DNA from: Camellia lanceoleosa
Taxonomy: Eukaryota > Streptophyta > Magnoliopsida > Ericales > Theaceae
Direction: 5' to 3'
DNA length: 64,000 bases
Assembly (NCBI GenBank): GCA_025200525.1
Contig: CM045759.1
Span: 5,890,001-5,954,000 of the forward strand
In this document: piece after piece, positions 1 to 10,286 of the stretch
Layout: each line of letters starts with the position of its first letter
How positions within the stretch are numbered: position 1 is the stretch's first letter
Made by a program: the position numbers and the translations under genes
The notes under the pieces: generated by a model
Database searches by the model: none
What the model was told of the DNA's origin: nothing
Seen by the model: only the letters and a program-made list of their open reading frames with translations

Positions 1-1588
1 GGGACCCTACTAATCATTTATAATTTTGCACTTTAAAAAGACAACACACCAAATGCATTTGATCATGCTTATGTGAAAGTAATGAGAAACCTTTTTGCCC
101 TAGGAAATGATTTAATCACCAAGATTCCTGCAAAAAGGCTGTAATACACATGCATATATGATCTTCTTAATATATATATACACACACTTCAATAAAAACG
201 ATTTTCTAATAATTAGTCATTTTATAAACTAGGGTCAAGCAAAAAGCCAAAGAAAAATCTTGAAACTAATATAACAATACAATACTATCTTTAATTATCA
301 AAAAAATAAATAAAACTTGAAATAGATCAGTATATATAGAGCAGCAAACAAGAACCAGAATCTTCCAACCTTTCAATTCTTTTAACACCCAAATTTAAAG
401 CCATTTCTTCAAGGACAGAAACAATTTTCACATGAGTTCCATTCCAAATACTAACCCATAGATAATCTCTCCCAATGCACACAAAAAACCCCTCTTAAAT
501 AATATATCACAAAGGGAAATAATTTTCATTTAGATTAAAGAAAAGTAACACCATGATGCAGGAGACACAAATATATATTTTTCAAACATAAAAAAACATG
601 AAAAACATAAAAAAGAAGTTCGAATAAATCAACAACAATTCTGAGACACTAACACTAGAAAGTAAAAATGAAAACACAAACAACCACATAATTATTAGGT
701 TCTCGAATGCTATTCTAAAAAAACCAATCCTCTTGGGAAAGAAAGAGTAAAATGGAAATGGTTGTCTAAGCAACATAAACAGAGGACATCAACTTAATCA
801 AGAGTAGTTATCTTAGAAGTAAAAGTTCCTGCCTCCAAACAATCCAAAAGAAAGTAGAGCATATTATAGTTTCTTTTCTTACCCAACTTTTTCTCAGCAA
901 CCAAACAGTGTGTGAAAGCACTTTGCCTCAGGCTAAATAGAGATAAATGGAAACAAGAAAAAGGAAACAAGAAGTATAAATATATTCAAAACTCCAATTT
1001 CCAATTTCCACCAAAGTAGTTGCAGAAGGGAGACCTAATTGATAAACATGGATTTCAAACACTAAACCCACAAAAGGATCCTACATCTTTCCGTACACTC
1101 CAAAACAATGGAAAGATAAGATTTGGTTTCGTTTACTTGCATTTTCTTAGCAACCAAACAGGGCAGGAAAGAAGGCCCCAAACTAAAGACCAACTTAAAA
1201 AACTATGGTCCTAACACCAAACTATTAAAACGAAATTAAAAACCCACTCTCCTTTCTCAAACCATAGAAACCTTTTCCCATGCAAATATAAAAATATATA
1301 TGAATTTTAATTGTTTATCTTTTTTACAATTTCCCACAACCAAACAGGCATAAAATCGACCTTTACAATACCATTTTCCATAGTATAAAGAACGAAGAAA
1401 GTCCATTTTCACAAAAAAAATATATATATATATATCCAAAACATAGGTTAAAAAATGTTTATTTTGTCCTTTTCCCACATTTTCTTAGCAACCAAACAGT
1501 GCAAAGAAAACCATTTTTGGGGAAAAGTAACTGTGATCAAAGAATGATGCTTTTAACAAATTCATAAAAAAAAAAAATTTTAAAAAAA
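1..1588. other. AT-rich, intron-like non-coding stretch
   Basis: No convincing long coding region is visible apart from one weak minus-strand open stretch (327-494). The DNA is AT-rich with TA dinucleotide runs (about 170-182 and 1420-1434). Four near-identical copies of a 19-20-nt motif, read on the minus strand as CTGTTTGGTTGCTAAGAAA, lie at about 890-910, 1143-1162, 1330-1350 and 1481-1500. In my experience this phrase is common in introns of plant genes. With the minus-strand promoter and exon at 2.5-2.7 kb, the simplest inference is intron sequence of a minus-strand gene continuing beyond the left edge. It could also be plain intergenic DNA. Confidence 0.35.
327..494 (-). CDS. Possible coding fragment, unidentified
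   Basis: A minus-strand open stretch of about 55 codons reads with amino-acid use that looks less random than its surroundings (it includes NGTHVKIVSVLEEMALNLG and GVKRIERLEDSG). It is bounded upstream by an in-frame TAA at 495-497 and downstream by TGA at 327-329. No start codon context or family could be recognised. It might be an exon of the putative minus-strand gene, a gene relic, or chance. Confidence 0.15.
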   Translation of the reverse strand, partial: EGFFVCIGRDYLWVSIWNGTHVKIVSVLEEMALNLGVKRIERLEDSGSCLLLYIY

Positions 1589-2204
1589 GGGGTAATTACA
1601 CTAATAGTCCCTATAGTTTCGGACTTGTGTCACTTTGGTCCCTGACTTTTCAATTTTTACATATTTGACCCTGAATTTTGAATTTTGTTCCAAATAAGGA
1701 CAATTGAAAATATCATTAGATTTTTCAAGGGTAAAATCTTCAATTTGATAAACTATAAACTAATTTGACAAAAAAAAATATTTTTAATGTTTTTAAAATT
1801 ATTTTTATCCACCAATGATAAAATTATGTAAAGTTAATAAAAATTATATGATTAATTTTTTTAAATTAGTTTTACATGATCATCATCTAAATACATAATA
1901 AAAATTAATTTGGTAAAAAAAATAAATAAATGTCTAAAAGATTTATCAATTTTACATAATTTTATTTTTAGTAGGTAGAAAGAATTTTTTAAAATTCAAA
2001 AATATTTGTTTGACATTTATTTTGTCAAATTAGTTTATATTTTATCAAATTGACAATTTTACCCTTAAAAAATCTAATTATATATTCAATTGTCCTTATT
2101 TGGAACAAGATTCAAAATTCAGGGTCAAATTTGTCACAATTGAAAAGTCAAGGACTAAAGTGACACAAGCCTCAAACTATGGGGACTATTTGTGTAATTT
2201 GCCC
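1589..2204. mobile_element. Foldback MITE with about 190-bp terminal inverted repeats
   Basis: The left end begins GGGGTAATTACACTAATAG and the right end, reverse-complemented, begins GGGCAAATTACACAAATAG. The match continues with few differences for roughly 190 bp on each side (both arms carry the GTGTCACTTT and CCAAATAAGGACAATTGA blocks). The centre is AT-rich and non-coding. It is flanked by A runs (1582-1588 and 2205-2212), so a target duplication cannot be told from the homopolymer. Length (616 bp), non-coding interior and long TIRs fit a Mutator-like or foldback MITE; the family assignment is inference. Confidence 0.8.
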
Positions 2205-2521
2205 AAAAAAAATATATTAAACGAGAAACCCACCTCTCTGTACCTTCAAATTTCAACACAATTTCTCCAACGAAGAATCAGCACACCCACATCAACATTT
2301 TGTTTTCTTGATTCTCTTCCTCTTTAAACCCGCCCTCTTTGTTCTTCAAATAATCAATCAATACCAACCCACCAGACCCAGAATTCAAAGAACCCACCCT
2401 CAATCTAGAACTCGAATTATGGTTAGGGTTAAGGTTTTGCAAGCAAGTCTCTTCAGAAGCAGAGATAAGTTAGGGAAATGATAACAATAGCATATATAGA
2501 ATCAAAGACAGACCAGGTTAC

Positions 2522-2623
2522 CGGAGAATCGATCGGAGCGAGAATACAGAGGTGGATCCTGACGAACCTTGCCAAGCTCAGATCATTGTCCGCCGTACAA
2601 CCAGCCACTGCATTTGCCATCAT
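2522..2623 (-). CDS. Candidate first exon of a minus-strand gene (34 codons)
   Basis: Reading the minus strand from an ATG at 2623, an open frame of 34 codons (start MMANAVAGCTADND, end LAPIDSP) reaches a potential splice donor, CCG followed by GTAACC, at 2521-2516. Without splicing the frame closes after about 22 more codons. A TATA-like element lies about 100 bp upstream, giving a plausible 5'UTR of about 70 nt. GC content is distinctly higher than in the flanks, as expected for a 5' exon. The protein is not recognised; this may instead be a spliced 5'UTR with a short upstream ORF. No downstream exon could be proven inside the window. Confidence 0.3.
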
Positions 2624-2723
2624 AATCGGCGTCGTCTGATCCTTCTCCCCTCACCACCGAATAGAGATTGAAACCCTTTCGAACAGTTCATGATTAGAAT
2701 CGGTCAAAAGCCAAATAGTTGAT

Positions 2724-2732
2724 GTATATATA
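2724..2732 (-). promoter_or_regulatory. TATA box candidate
   Basis: The minus strand reads CACTATATATACATC here, a good plant TATA box, about 100 bp upstream of the ATG at 2623. A start site about 30 bp downstream would fall near 2695. Confidence 0.35.
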
Positions 2733-2740
2733 GTGAGTGT

Positions 2741-3043
2741 TTGGAAAGTGGATTTTTATATAGGTTTTTTTAATTGTAGGATATTATTGGATAAAAATTT
2801 TTTAGTGTTTGGAAAGATAGTCGATTTTTTTTGTGGTTGGATGTGATATTTGTGATAGAAAAAGTGAAATGATTATGGGGCTAGATGTGATATTTTGTTT
2901 GGATGTGTTTTTTTTGGTTTTGCAAAACTTGTCTTTTAGTGGAAAAAATGAGAAAAAAATTTGGGAACCAAGTTCCCAAACACCAACATTGTTTTTCTTT
3001 TTTTTTTCTTTTTTTTTTGGGTTGAATTGGCAACAGAAAATTT
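2741..3043. other. T-rich intergenic stretch
   Basis: Nothing coding is seen. The stretch has repeated 'gtttggaaag' phrases (2739 and about 2808) and a poly-T/C run at about 2992-3018. The tail GGGTTGAATTGGCAACAGAAA after the T-run vaguely resembles the LINE-tail junction near 23640, but this is too weak to call. Confidence 0.4.
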
Positions 3044-3467
3044 CACTTTGGCGCCTATTTTTTTAACATACAATATACGACATGCATTGTGCATCGTAAA
3101 AAGTTAATACTTTTAATAACAAACATTGTGTGCATCGTAAAAAGTGTAAAACTTTTAACGGGTGGTGTTTTGTGTGCTATGAAAAGTGCAATACTTTTCA
3201 TGATTGGCGTATGTGTGTCGTGTATAATTGATGTATTAACGGCATGCCATATGCATGTCATAGAAAATTTTATTATTTACGGCAAACATTGCAAGCCGTA
3301 AAAAAATCATCGTTACTACCATTCATGGCCTACACAATAGACACGCCGTGGTTGGAAAAGTATTTACGATATGCAAAAAAAAGCAAGTTGTAAAAATGAG
3401 AAACTTCGGCATGCATTTATTGTATGTTGTTGATGTGGTGTCATAAAAAATCAATTTTGTTGTAGTG
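3044..3467. mobile_element. CACTA-type transposon terminus (non-autonomous fragment)
   Basis: The right end reads TTTTGTTGTAGTG up to 3467, i.e. CACTACAACAAAA on the minus strand, a typical CACTA (En/Spm) terminus. Internally there are many short subterminal motifs in both orientations built on CATGC, GCATCGTAAAA, GCCGTAAAA and CGGCATGC, as expected for transposase-binding repeats. The left limit is uncertain: CACTTTGGCGCC at 3044 is a possible decayed terminus, but the flanking triplets (ttt and att) do not match as a 3-bp duplication. There is no transposase coding here. Confidence 0.4.
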
Positions 3468-3479
3468 ATTCCTCATTTC

Positions 3480-4732
3480 CTGAGGGGGAGTAATTAGAAT
3501 AGTTAATTTGGTTACTTCGTTTTGTAATTAATTAGTTAGCTAATTTTGTCTTGTAATAATTAGTTAGGTAGAATAGTTAATTAATTCAGTTTGCAATAAT
3601 TAGCTAAGTAGTTTAGCTAAGTTATTCTTTTGTTGTTTGTAGAAGTTAATTAATTAGTTTAGCTTTAATTAGTTAGCTAGTTAGTTCATTTGAACTTTCC
3701 TTCGTGAGAGCGCAATGTTGTAATAATGTGCTTGTCTTCTAACCCCACGTCTTTCTCCCTTGTATTTACTAGCTTATGATGGTTAGATTAGATTAGGGCA
3801 TCATGTCTTATTTAGCATATTTCATGTTTGCATCCACTTGTTTTGCACGCTCCGAGACTCGGTTCATCGTTCTAACTTGCATTGTTAGTTTAAATACTTC
3901 TTTGAATAGGTGCTTAGATCATATGATATCAAATTGATTCATCTGCCATATTAGTAGCCGAACTTAGTAATTGCATATCGCATGTATTGCATTAGTCATA
4001 TTGCATAAGTTAAGATCATGCATTTTTCTAGCTCTTTTTATCTTTTTGGCTTGGAGTACTAGGTGAGCCTTTACTTGCTTTAGCATATCGCATGTGTGAT
4101 TGTTTCCATGTATAGCATGCTTGCCATGAGCCTAATTGCTTAAGTGTTATAACTATTTAAATGGCTGTAGATAAAGGCTACTTGCTTGAATTGGAATAAT
4201 TTGAGTAATATTTATATGCGATCACTTTTTCAAGTGATACATATTCAAAACAAACATGAATCGAAATGTTCCAATTCTTGCAAGTTAGTCTATACTTGTG
4301 TGTGTGCGCATCACATAGTAATGCTAGCCTAAAAATCGGAATAAAAGCATATAATGCAAATAAAAATCCATATCATGATTAGGAGAGGCCGATATTTGAT
4401 CGGGCGAGTAGGGGTACTCAATTCATGACCTTCCCCTCTCGTACCTAAGTTCCCAAGCCGAGACAATCTTGGTGATGACGGACACGTGGCCTTTGGCATG
4501 AGTCATGGGTTTAAAATAAAAATATTTAGGTGGCGACTCTATATCTGGCAAAGTAGTACATTTTTTGTCAATTTAATTCAAAATTGATTTTTCAAAAGAT
4601 TTGTCGGATTGGGACTCTTTGGTGATTATCTATTTCACATTGCATTTGTGAGATCAAATTCAGAACCGTAGGAGTCTGATACTGTAGGGCTTCTTTATCT
4701 TCCGAAAGGGGGCTACGAAAAGTCGAGCTACA
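3480..4732 (+). mobile_element. Tat/Ogre-type LTR fragment (3' part)
   Basis: This block is collinear with 22440-23574 on the same strand. Shared landmarks are the CCAACCCCAC/CTAACCCCAC stretch, GGGCATCA near 3800, the GGGCATGAGTCA-like GGCATGAGTCA phrase near 4497 and the ending CGAAAGGGGGCTACG with AGTCGAGCTACA at 4732. The reverse complement of the starts of the large minus-strand LTRs (32408, 44667, 57280) shares the GGACTCTTTGG, GGTGGCGACTCTG and ACGTGGCC...GGCA blocks, so these LTRs form one superfamily. The 5' part is missing, and integrase sequence of another family follows directly. Confidence 0.55.
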
Positions 4733-4737
4733 GAGGT

Positions 4738-5651
4738 AACTGTATCCATTGTATCTGGTAGAGATCCTAAGTTCACTTCAAGATTCTAGCAGAGTTTGCA
4801 ACAAGCTTTGGGAATTGAATTGAGATTGAATGGTGCTTATCACCCGCAGACAGATGGCCAATCTGAACAAACCATTCAAACCTTGGAAGATATGCTCAGA
4901 ATGTGTGTGTTAGATTTCCAAGGAAACTGGGAGACCTACTTGCCATTGGCTGAATTTGTGTACAACAATAGTTATCATTCGAGTATCGGTATGGCTCCTT
5001 ATGAAGCGTTGTACGGTAGGAAATGCCGATCTCCAATTTGCTGGGTCGAAGTAGGCGATAGACCCTTGTTGGGACTGGAACGTGTGCAAAAAATGAATGA
5101 AAACGTGAAATTGATTCAACAAAGAATGAAAACTATACAAAGTCGCCAAAAGAGTTATGCGGATGTCTGAAGAAGAGATATAGAATATGAAGTTAGGGAT
5201 CATGTGTTTATTAAGGTAAATCCAATGAAACGGAAAACTCAATTTGGGGTTAAAGGAAAATTGGCTCCACGATACATTGGGCCATTTGAAATTATTATGA
5301 AAATCAATTTTGTGACATACCGAGTGGCTTTAACACACATAATCTTTTCTTGTTTTGATGCTTCGAGAATATTTACGGGATCCGCACCATGTTATTGAGC
5401 CAACACACATGCTTTTGAAGGATGACTATACATATGAAGAAAGACCAAATCAAATTGTGAATCGCCGAATCAAAAGATTGAGAAACAAAAAAATTCCATT
5501 AGTGAAAGTAGACTAGAAAAATCATGGAGGGACGTATGCGACTTGGGAAACTAAAGAGAATATGAAGAAGAGATACCTTGAATTGTTCCTTCTAGACCCG
5601 ATATTTTTCCAGAACGCGGGTAACTCGAGTTTGGAGGACCAAACTCTTTAA
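4738..5651 (+). pseudogene. Chromovirus integrase C-terminus plus chromodomain (Tekay-like), decayed
   Basis: The reading starts within the integrase core (VSGRDPKFTSRF, the second catalytic aspartate region) and continues through HPQTDGQSEQTIQTLEDMLR with the catalytic glutamate, PLAEFVYNNSYHSSIGMAPY and the GRKCRSP block, to GPFEI. After a frame change there is a chromodomain-type tail (RIKRLRNKKIPLVKV, then TYATWETKENMKKRY) ending at a TAA. These are signature blocks of Ty3/gypsy chromoviruses of the Tekay/Del type, in which the chromodomain directs insertion to heterochromatin. Breaks: TAG in RF*QSLQ near 4788, TGA at 5168, a frameshift near 5398 and TAG in KVD*KNH. The upstream pol is absent, replaced by an LTR of another element ending at 4732. 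Non-functional. Confidence 0.8.
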
Positions 5652-5662
5652 AAGGAAAAGAC

Positions 5663-6645
5663 TATAACAACCTCGAACTGTGATTAGCTACTAATCTACG
5701 ATTAAGAGTGCCTAATCAGTAATTAAGAAGAAATTCTGAGTTAATTGCATGTGAATTGTGTTATTTGTGTTTGTATCTGCCTGTCGTAGAAATATATGTC
5801 TGTGTTTCTGTTATGTTGTGTGAATTAAAGGCCTTATCAGCCGCAGAATGTGAAATTGACTGAGAATACATACCAATTAGCATTTTTAGAATTTTATGGT
5901 AGGTTGAATTGAAATTTGATTCGAAACCCAATAATTAGAATAAAATAATCATTTTTGATTAGCCTTAGTAAGAATTAATTAAACTCCACTAATGAGCCTG
6001 TATAAGGCCAACATCACTCTAGAACTCCACCTTACATACATTACATTTTCAATCTTGAGGCTAAAATGTGGAAAGAGTGAGAGAAGAAGAGAACTTGAGT
6101 TCAACATTTTGAAAGAAGGAGATTGATGAGAATTGGCTTAGAACCTAACTAGGGACTTGAGTTTTGGGAAGAGTAAGTTAGAATCATTAATAATTCAAGA
6201 TCTTAGGTGAGTATTTGACTCCTAATCTTTGCGTTTAAGCTCTTAAGAAAGAGAATTCAAGAGATTTAAGTGTTAAAACATGAGAACTAAGCTAAAAGAG
6301 TAGAATTGGAAATCACCTCATGCATGCATGTGCATTTCATGGAGTTTTGAAGTTGTTTTCAAAGGTTTCTCTCATACATGTGGTAATTCTAACATGGTTT
6401 TAAGAATTCATATCATTTCTCACCATTGGACCTCATTTGATCATGTTTTGGAAGCTTTGAAGCCAAGACAATACATGCATGTTATACATACATACAATTC
6501 AAGTTTGTTTTGGAATAATTCCCTTGTTTCTGGGCCTTGATTTTGTGTAATGATCTTTAATTCATTATGTTTTGTAAGTTTACAAGTGTTTTCTTGAGTT
6601 TTGGGCCCAAATAATGTGTTTTGAGGCTTTGAATTTAAGTTTCGT
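5663..6645 (+). mobile_element. Truncated 3' LTR of the chromovirus
   Basis: Right after the chromodomain stop comes a purine tract (about 5650-5661, PPT position) and then TATAACAACCTCGAA, the expected LTR start with TG decayed to TA. A TATA box (GTATAAGG) lies near 6000. The stretch around 6527-6640 matches 18897-19015 in the complete-ended LTR further right (shared TTGATTTTGTG, TTCTTGAGTTTT-like and TTTGGGCCCAAA-like blocks), which supports the family assignment. The copy stops abruptly at about 6645, where unrelated Tat-type pol begins. Confidence 0.6.
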
Positions 6646-7990
6646 GTGGTCCTACGACGACATGCCTAGAATCTATCATGAGATTGTACAGCACCGGATC
6701 CGTCTTGACCCTGTGGCTCGGTCAGTTAAGCAAAAGATGCACAGAGTTCGCCCAGATTGGGCTTTGAAAATTAAAGAAGAAGTTTCCAAACAGATCGAGG
6801 CAAGGTTCTTGCTTGTGTCTGAGTATCCGACATGGTTGGCCAATATTGTTCCAGTTCCAAAGAAAGATGGCATAATCAGAGTCTGTGTTGACTTTAGGGA
6901 TCTAAATAAGGCTAGTCTGAAGGATGATTTTCCACTGCCACATATTGATGAGTTGGTAGACTTCACCACGGGCCACGCATTACTCTCATTCATGGATGGA
7001 TTTTTCGGGTATAACCAGATTCTGATGGCACCCGAGGATAGGAAGAAGACAACTTTCACTACTCTGTGGGGGCACCTATTGCTACCGAGTCATGCCGTCT
7101 AGGCTGAAGAATGCCAGGCCAACTTAACAAAGGGCTGCAACTACCATTCTGCATGACATGATCCACAAAGAGGTTGAGGTGCACGTGGATGATATGACTG
7201 TCAAGTCTAAAGAGTGAAAAGGCCACTAAACCACACTGGACAAATTCTTTGAGCAGATTAGAGAGTATAGATTGAGGTTGAACCCGCAAAAATGCACCTT
7301 CGGCGTAACAACAGGGAAAATGCTGGGATTCTTGATCACACGAAGAGGAATTGAGGTAGATCCCTCCAAAGTCAAGGTCATCGTAGAAATACCACCACCG
7401 AGGACTGAAAAGGAGGTGCGTGACTTTCTGGGTAAAGTGCAATTCATAAGATGGTTTATCTCAAAATTAACCTTGACTTGTGAACCACTGTTTGGTCTGT
7501 TCATGAAAGGAAAGAAGTTTCAATGGGACGATCGATGTCAGTTTTCCTTCGAACAGGTCAAGCAGTACCTTCAGAATCCACTTGTATTGTCGCCACCAGA
7601 ACTAAGGAAACCACTAACCTTGTATTTGTCGGTAACAGATTCAACCATGGGGTGCATACTAGCACAAGAATCAGAAGCTACGGTGGAGAAGGCCATCTAC
7701 TATCTAAGCAAGAAGATGCTGGATTATGAGACCCGCTGCACTCCCCTCGAGAAAGCTTGTTTAGCTTTGGTTTGGACAACGAGGAAATTGAGACACTGCC
7801 TGTTAGCTCATTCTGTAATTCTGGTTTCAAGATTAGATCCCATCAAATATCTTTTTGAGAAACTAACACTTATGGGTAAGCTAGTTTTTTGGTTACTTCT
7901 TCTCTCCGAGTTTGACCTCAAGTATGTCACGCGCAAATTAGTCAAAGGGAGAGTCGTAGCGGAATTTTTGGCAGACCACCCAGTAGAAGG
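6646..7990 (+). pseudogene. Tat-lineage pol: reverse transcriptase and first RNase H, decayed
   Basis: The plus strand reads WSYDDMPRIYHEIVQHRI, PTWLANIVPVPKKDG, VCVDFRDLNKAS, DDFPLPHIDELVD and MDGFFGYNQI, the fingers/palm blocks of Ty3/gypsy RT. Then, after frame changes near 7100-7220, come HVDDMTVKSKE (catalytic YVDD box with Y to H) and LNPQKCTFGV...LGFLI. From about 7500 the RNase H region follows (FQWDDRCQFSFEQVKQYL, LTLYLSVTDSTMGCIL, KAIYYLSKKM, TPLEKACLALVW). It begins in mid-domain at the junction with the chromovirus LTR, so gag, protease and the RT N-terminus are missing. Stops and frameshifts make it non-functional. Confidence 0.85.
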
Positions 7991-8039
7991 AGATGAAGCA
8001 GTGGAGTATCTATTACCAGATAATGACATTCTACAGATA

Positions 8040-8450
8040 GAAGAGGAAACACGGACAATGTACTTTGACAGGCATCAAATCAATATGGTTATGGGATAGG
8101 TTCATAGCACCCGATGATTCATATATACCTCTAGCCTTCAAACTCCGGTTCAAAGTATCCAACAATGAAATAGAATACGAGGCATGCATTACTGGCATGG
8201 AAGCTATCCTAGAACTAAGGGCAATAAGGTTAGACGTCATCGGATATTCGAATTTGGCTGTTTCTCAAGCCAACGGGGATTGGCGGGTTAAAAAAGAGAA
8301 AATGAAGATTTATCACCAGACCCTGGACGTTCTGACTCCTAGGTTTGAAAAACTGACTTTTACGCATCAGCTAAGAGAGAACAACCGGTTTGTTGATGCT
8401 TTAGCAACTCTATCTTCTATGGTAGACATTCCACTTGGAGTCCGGATGCA
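8040..8450 (+). pseudogene. Second (additional) RNase H domain of the Tat pol, decayed
   Basis: After the first RNase H there is a second RNase H-like stretch: TMYFD near 8058, LAFKLRFKVSNNEIEYEAC, ITGMEAILELRAIRLDVIG, then SQANGDWRVKKEKM and HQLRENNRFVDALATL. A second RNase H between the ordinary RNase H and integrase is a known hallmark of the plant Tat lineage. Right after YFD about 20 residues seem deleted, and the usual catalytic GDS triplet reads GYS here, so this copy would be inactive. Confidence 0.75.
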
Positions 8451-9763
8451 TCCGATTATCATTGAGCAGAAATACACGCCGGCCTATGAAACTATCACCA
8501 CAATAGATGAGGTTCAAGATACGAACCCTTGGTATTACGATATTTGGAACTTTCTGGAAAAGGAGATTTATCCACCAGGGGAAAATGCCAAGGACAAAAG
8601 GAGAATATGGCGTCTAGCCATCCAATTTATCATCTGCGAAGGCAAGTTGTACAAAAGAGGTCATATGGGAATGCATAAGCTGTGTGTTAAGGAAGAAGAA
8701 TCGAGGCACCATATGGAAGCTATTCACGGAGGAGAGTGTGGGGCTCACATGAATGGTGTGATGCTGGCCCGAAAAATCCTCAAACAAGGGTATTACTGGT
8801 CTACTATGGAGGAAGATTGTATCGGTTTTGTACGGCGATACCACAAATGCCAAATTCATGCAAATCGCATGAATATCCCACCGTCAAAACTGTACAACAT
8901 GACTTCGCCATGGCCTTTCTCAGTTCGGGGAATCGACGTTATCAGCGCAGTCACACCAAAAGGGTCAAACAGGTATGAGTACATTCTGGTAGCGATCGAC
9001 TAGTACACTAAGTGGGTGGAGGCCCAATCCTGTACCGTGCTAAAGGCATCGCATGTGGCCAAGTTCATCAAGAACAACATCATCTGTCGATATAGGGTTC
9101 CGAATGAGATCATATCGGATAACGGCTCACACTTCAAGAAAGAGGTGATAAATTTGCTTGAAAAGTATAACGTGGCTTTTCACAAGTCATTAACTTATAG
9201 GTCGCAGAGCTGAGGTTATGAACAAGAACATCAAGAAAAATTTGTAGAAGATGGTGGAAACCTATAGGGATTGGCCAGATAAATTGTCGTTTGCACTTTG
9301 GGGCTATAGAATGTCAATTCGGACATCTACAGAGGTGACTCCTTATTCTCTTGTCTATGGCATGGAAGCTGTTTTGCCAATTAAAATTGAAGTACCATTA
9401 CTGCAGGTTATGGCTGAGTGTCAGATAGCAGAGGCTGACTAGCAACAGAGTAGATTTGAGGAGTTAATGTTGTTTGATGAGAGAAGGTTGAAGACATTGT
9501 ATCATGTCCAGGGCTACTAACGCAGAATTGCTAAAGCTTTTAACAAGAATGTTAAGTCTAGGAATCTCAAGGAAGGAAACCTAGTGCTCAAAGACAATCG
9601 AGCCGCCATCCATGACCCTAGGGGCAAGTTCAGACCTAATTGGACTGGTCTTTACATCATCAAGTCTATCTGGTCAGGAGGGGTAGTCATTCTTATCGAT
9701 GTAGATGGCCTGGAATTTTCACAACCAATCAACAAGGACAAGTTAAAGAAATATTACCCCTGA
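8451..9763 (+). pseudogene. Tat-lineage integrase, decayed
   Basis: A zinc-binding region is recognisable (EAIHGGECGAHMNG, ARKILKQGYYWSTM, then YHKCQ with the first of the paired cysteines changed to tyrosine). The core follows with SPWPFSVRGIDVI (first D), EIISDNGSHF (second D) and, after a short deletion, AEVMNKNIKK (glutamate kept). The tail has WGYRMSIRTSTEVTPYSLVYG, FRPNWTGLYIIKSIW and INKDKLKKYYP before TGA at 9761-9763, the usual C-terminus of Tat-type integrases. Breaks include TAG in AID*YTKW at 9001, TGA near 9211 and further stops near 9247, 9440 and 9518. It joins DNA copies to the genome in intact relatives; here it is dead. Confidence 0.85.
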
Positions 9764-9985
9764 GAGGCTCGCTAGGCCGAAAACCTGAAAGGGCAACCTA
9801 GGCAAAAATTAGAGCATGAAAAATTAGAAATAAAGAAAAATTGAGCTCACACGGTTGAAAACCCGAAAGGGCGACTTTGGCAAAAGTTAGAGTGTAAAAG
9901 GAGAGAGTCAATACTCCAGTGAACCCGAACCGAATTACGTAAGGCCTGATTCCCATCTGCAGGATACGTAGGCAACTTCATCCTG
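9764..9985 (+). promoter_or_regulatory. Conserved post-pol 3'UTR module of Tat-type elements
   Basis: Directly after the integrase stop lie two copies of a block of the form GAAAACC(C/T)GAAAGGGC followed by GGCAAAARTTAGAG (about 9780-9813 and 9865-9898). Next come CGAATTACGTAAGG, TGATTCCCATCTGCAGGATA and CGTAGGCAACTTC (9931-9979). The same order is found on the minus strand at 41216-40927 in the gag-only element. The GATTCC...GGATACGTAGGCA part recurs close to the PPTs of two large copies (37321-37378 and 60961-61011, minus). CCCGAAAGGG can form a three-pair stem with a GAAA loop. Confidence 0.65.
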
Positions 9986-10286
9986 AAGTTTGATTTGGAG
10001 CTGTGCATCTTGAGAATTGATTCTGTGTGTGTGCGTATCAGGCAGTGATCATTGTTGAAAATGTTATTAAGAGTTTTAATGAATTGTTTTTTCTCAAAAA
10101 TTTACCTTTTACAACATTGAACTTTTTGGGACCAAAAGCAAAAATTGTTTTTAACACTCATAACTTTCATTTTTATTGATTTCAACATCAAGTACATTCT
10201 CCAACTCTCTGATATAAAACAAAGTTGCTTTTATATAAAAACTTGAAAATAAGGGTCAAAGCAATAAAACTAGGGACATAGATGAG

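Noticed and set aside
4910..5242. 110-codon minus-strand ORF
   Set aside because: Antisense shadow of the integrase sequence.
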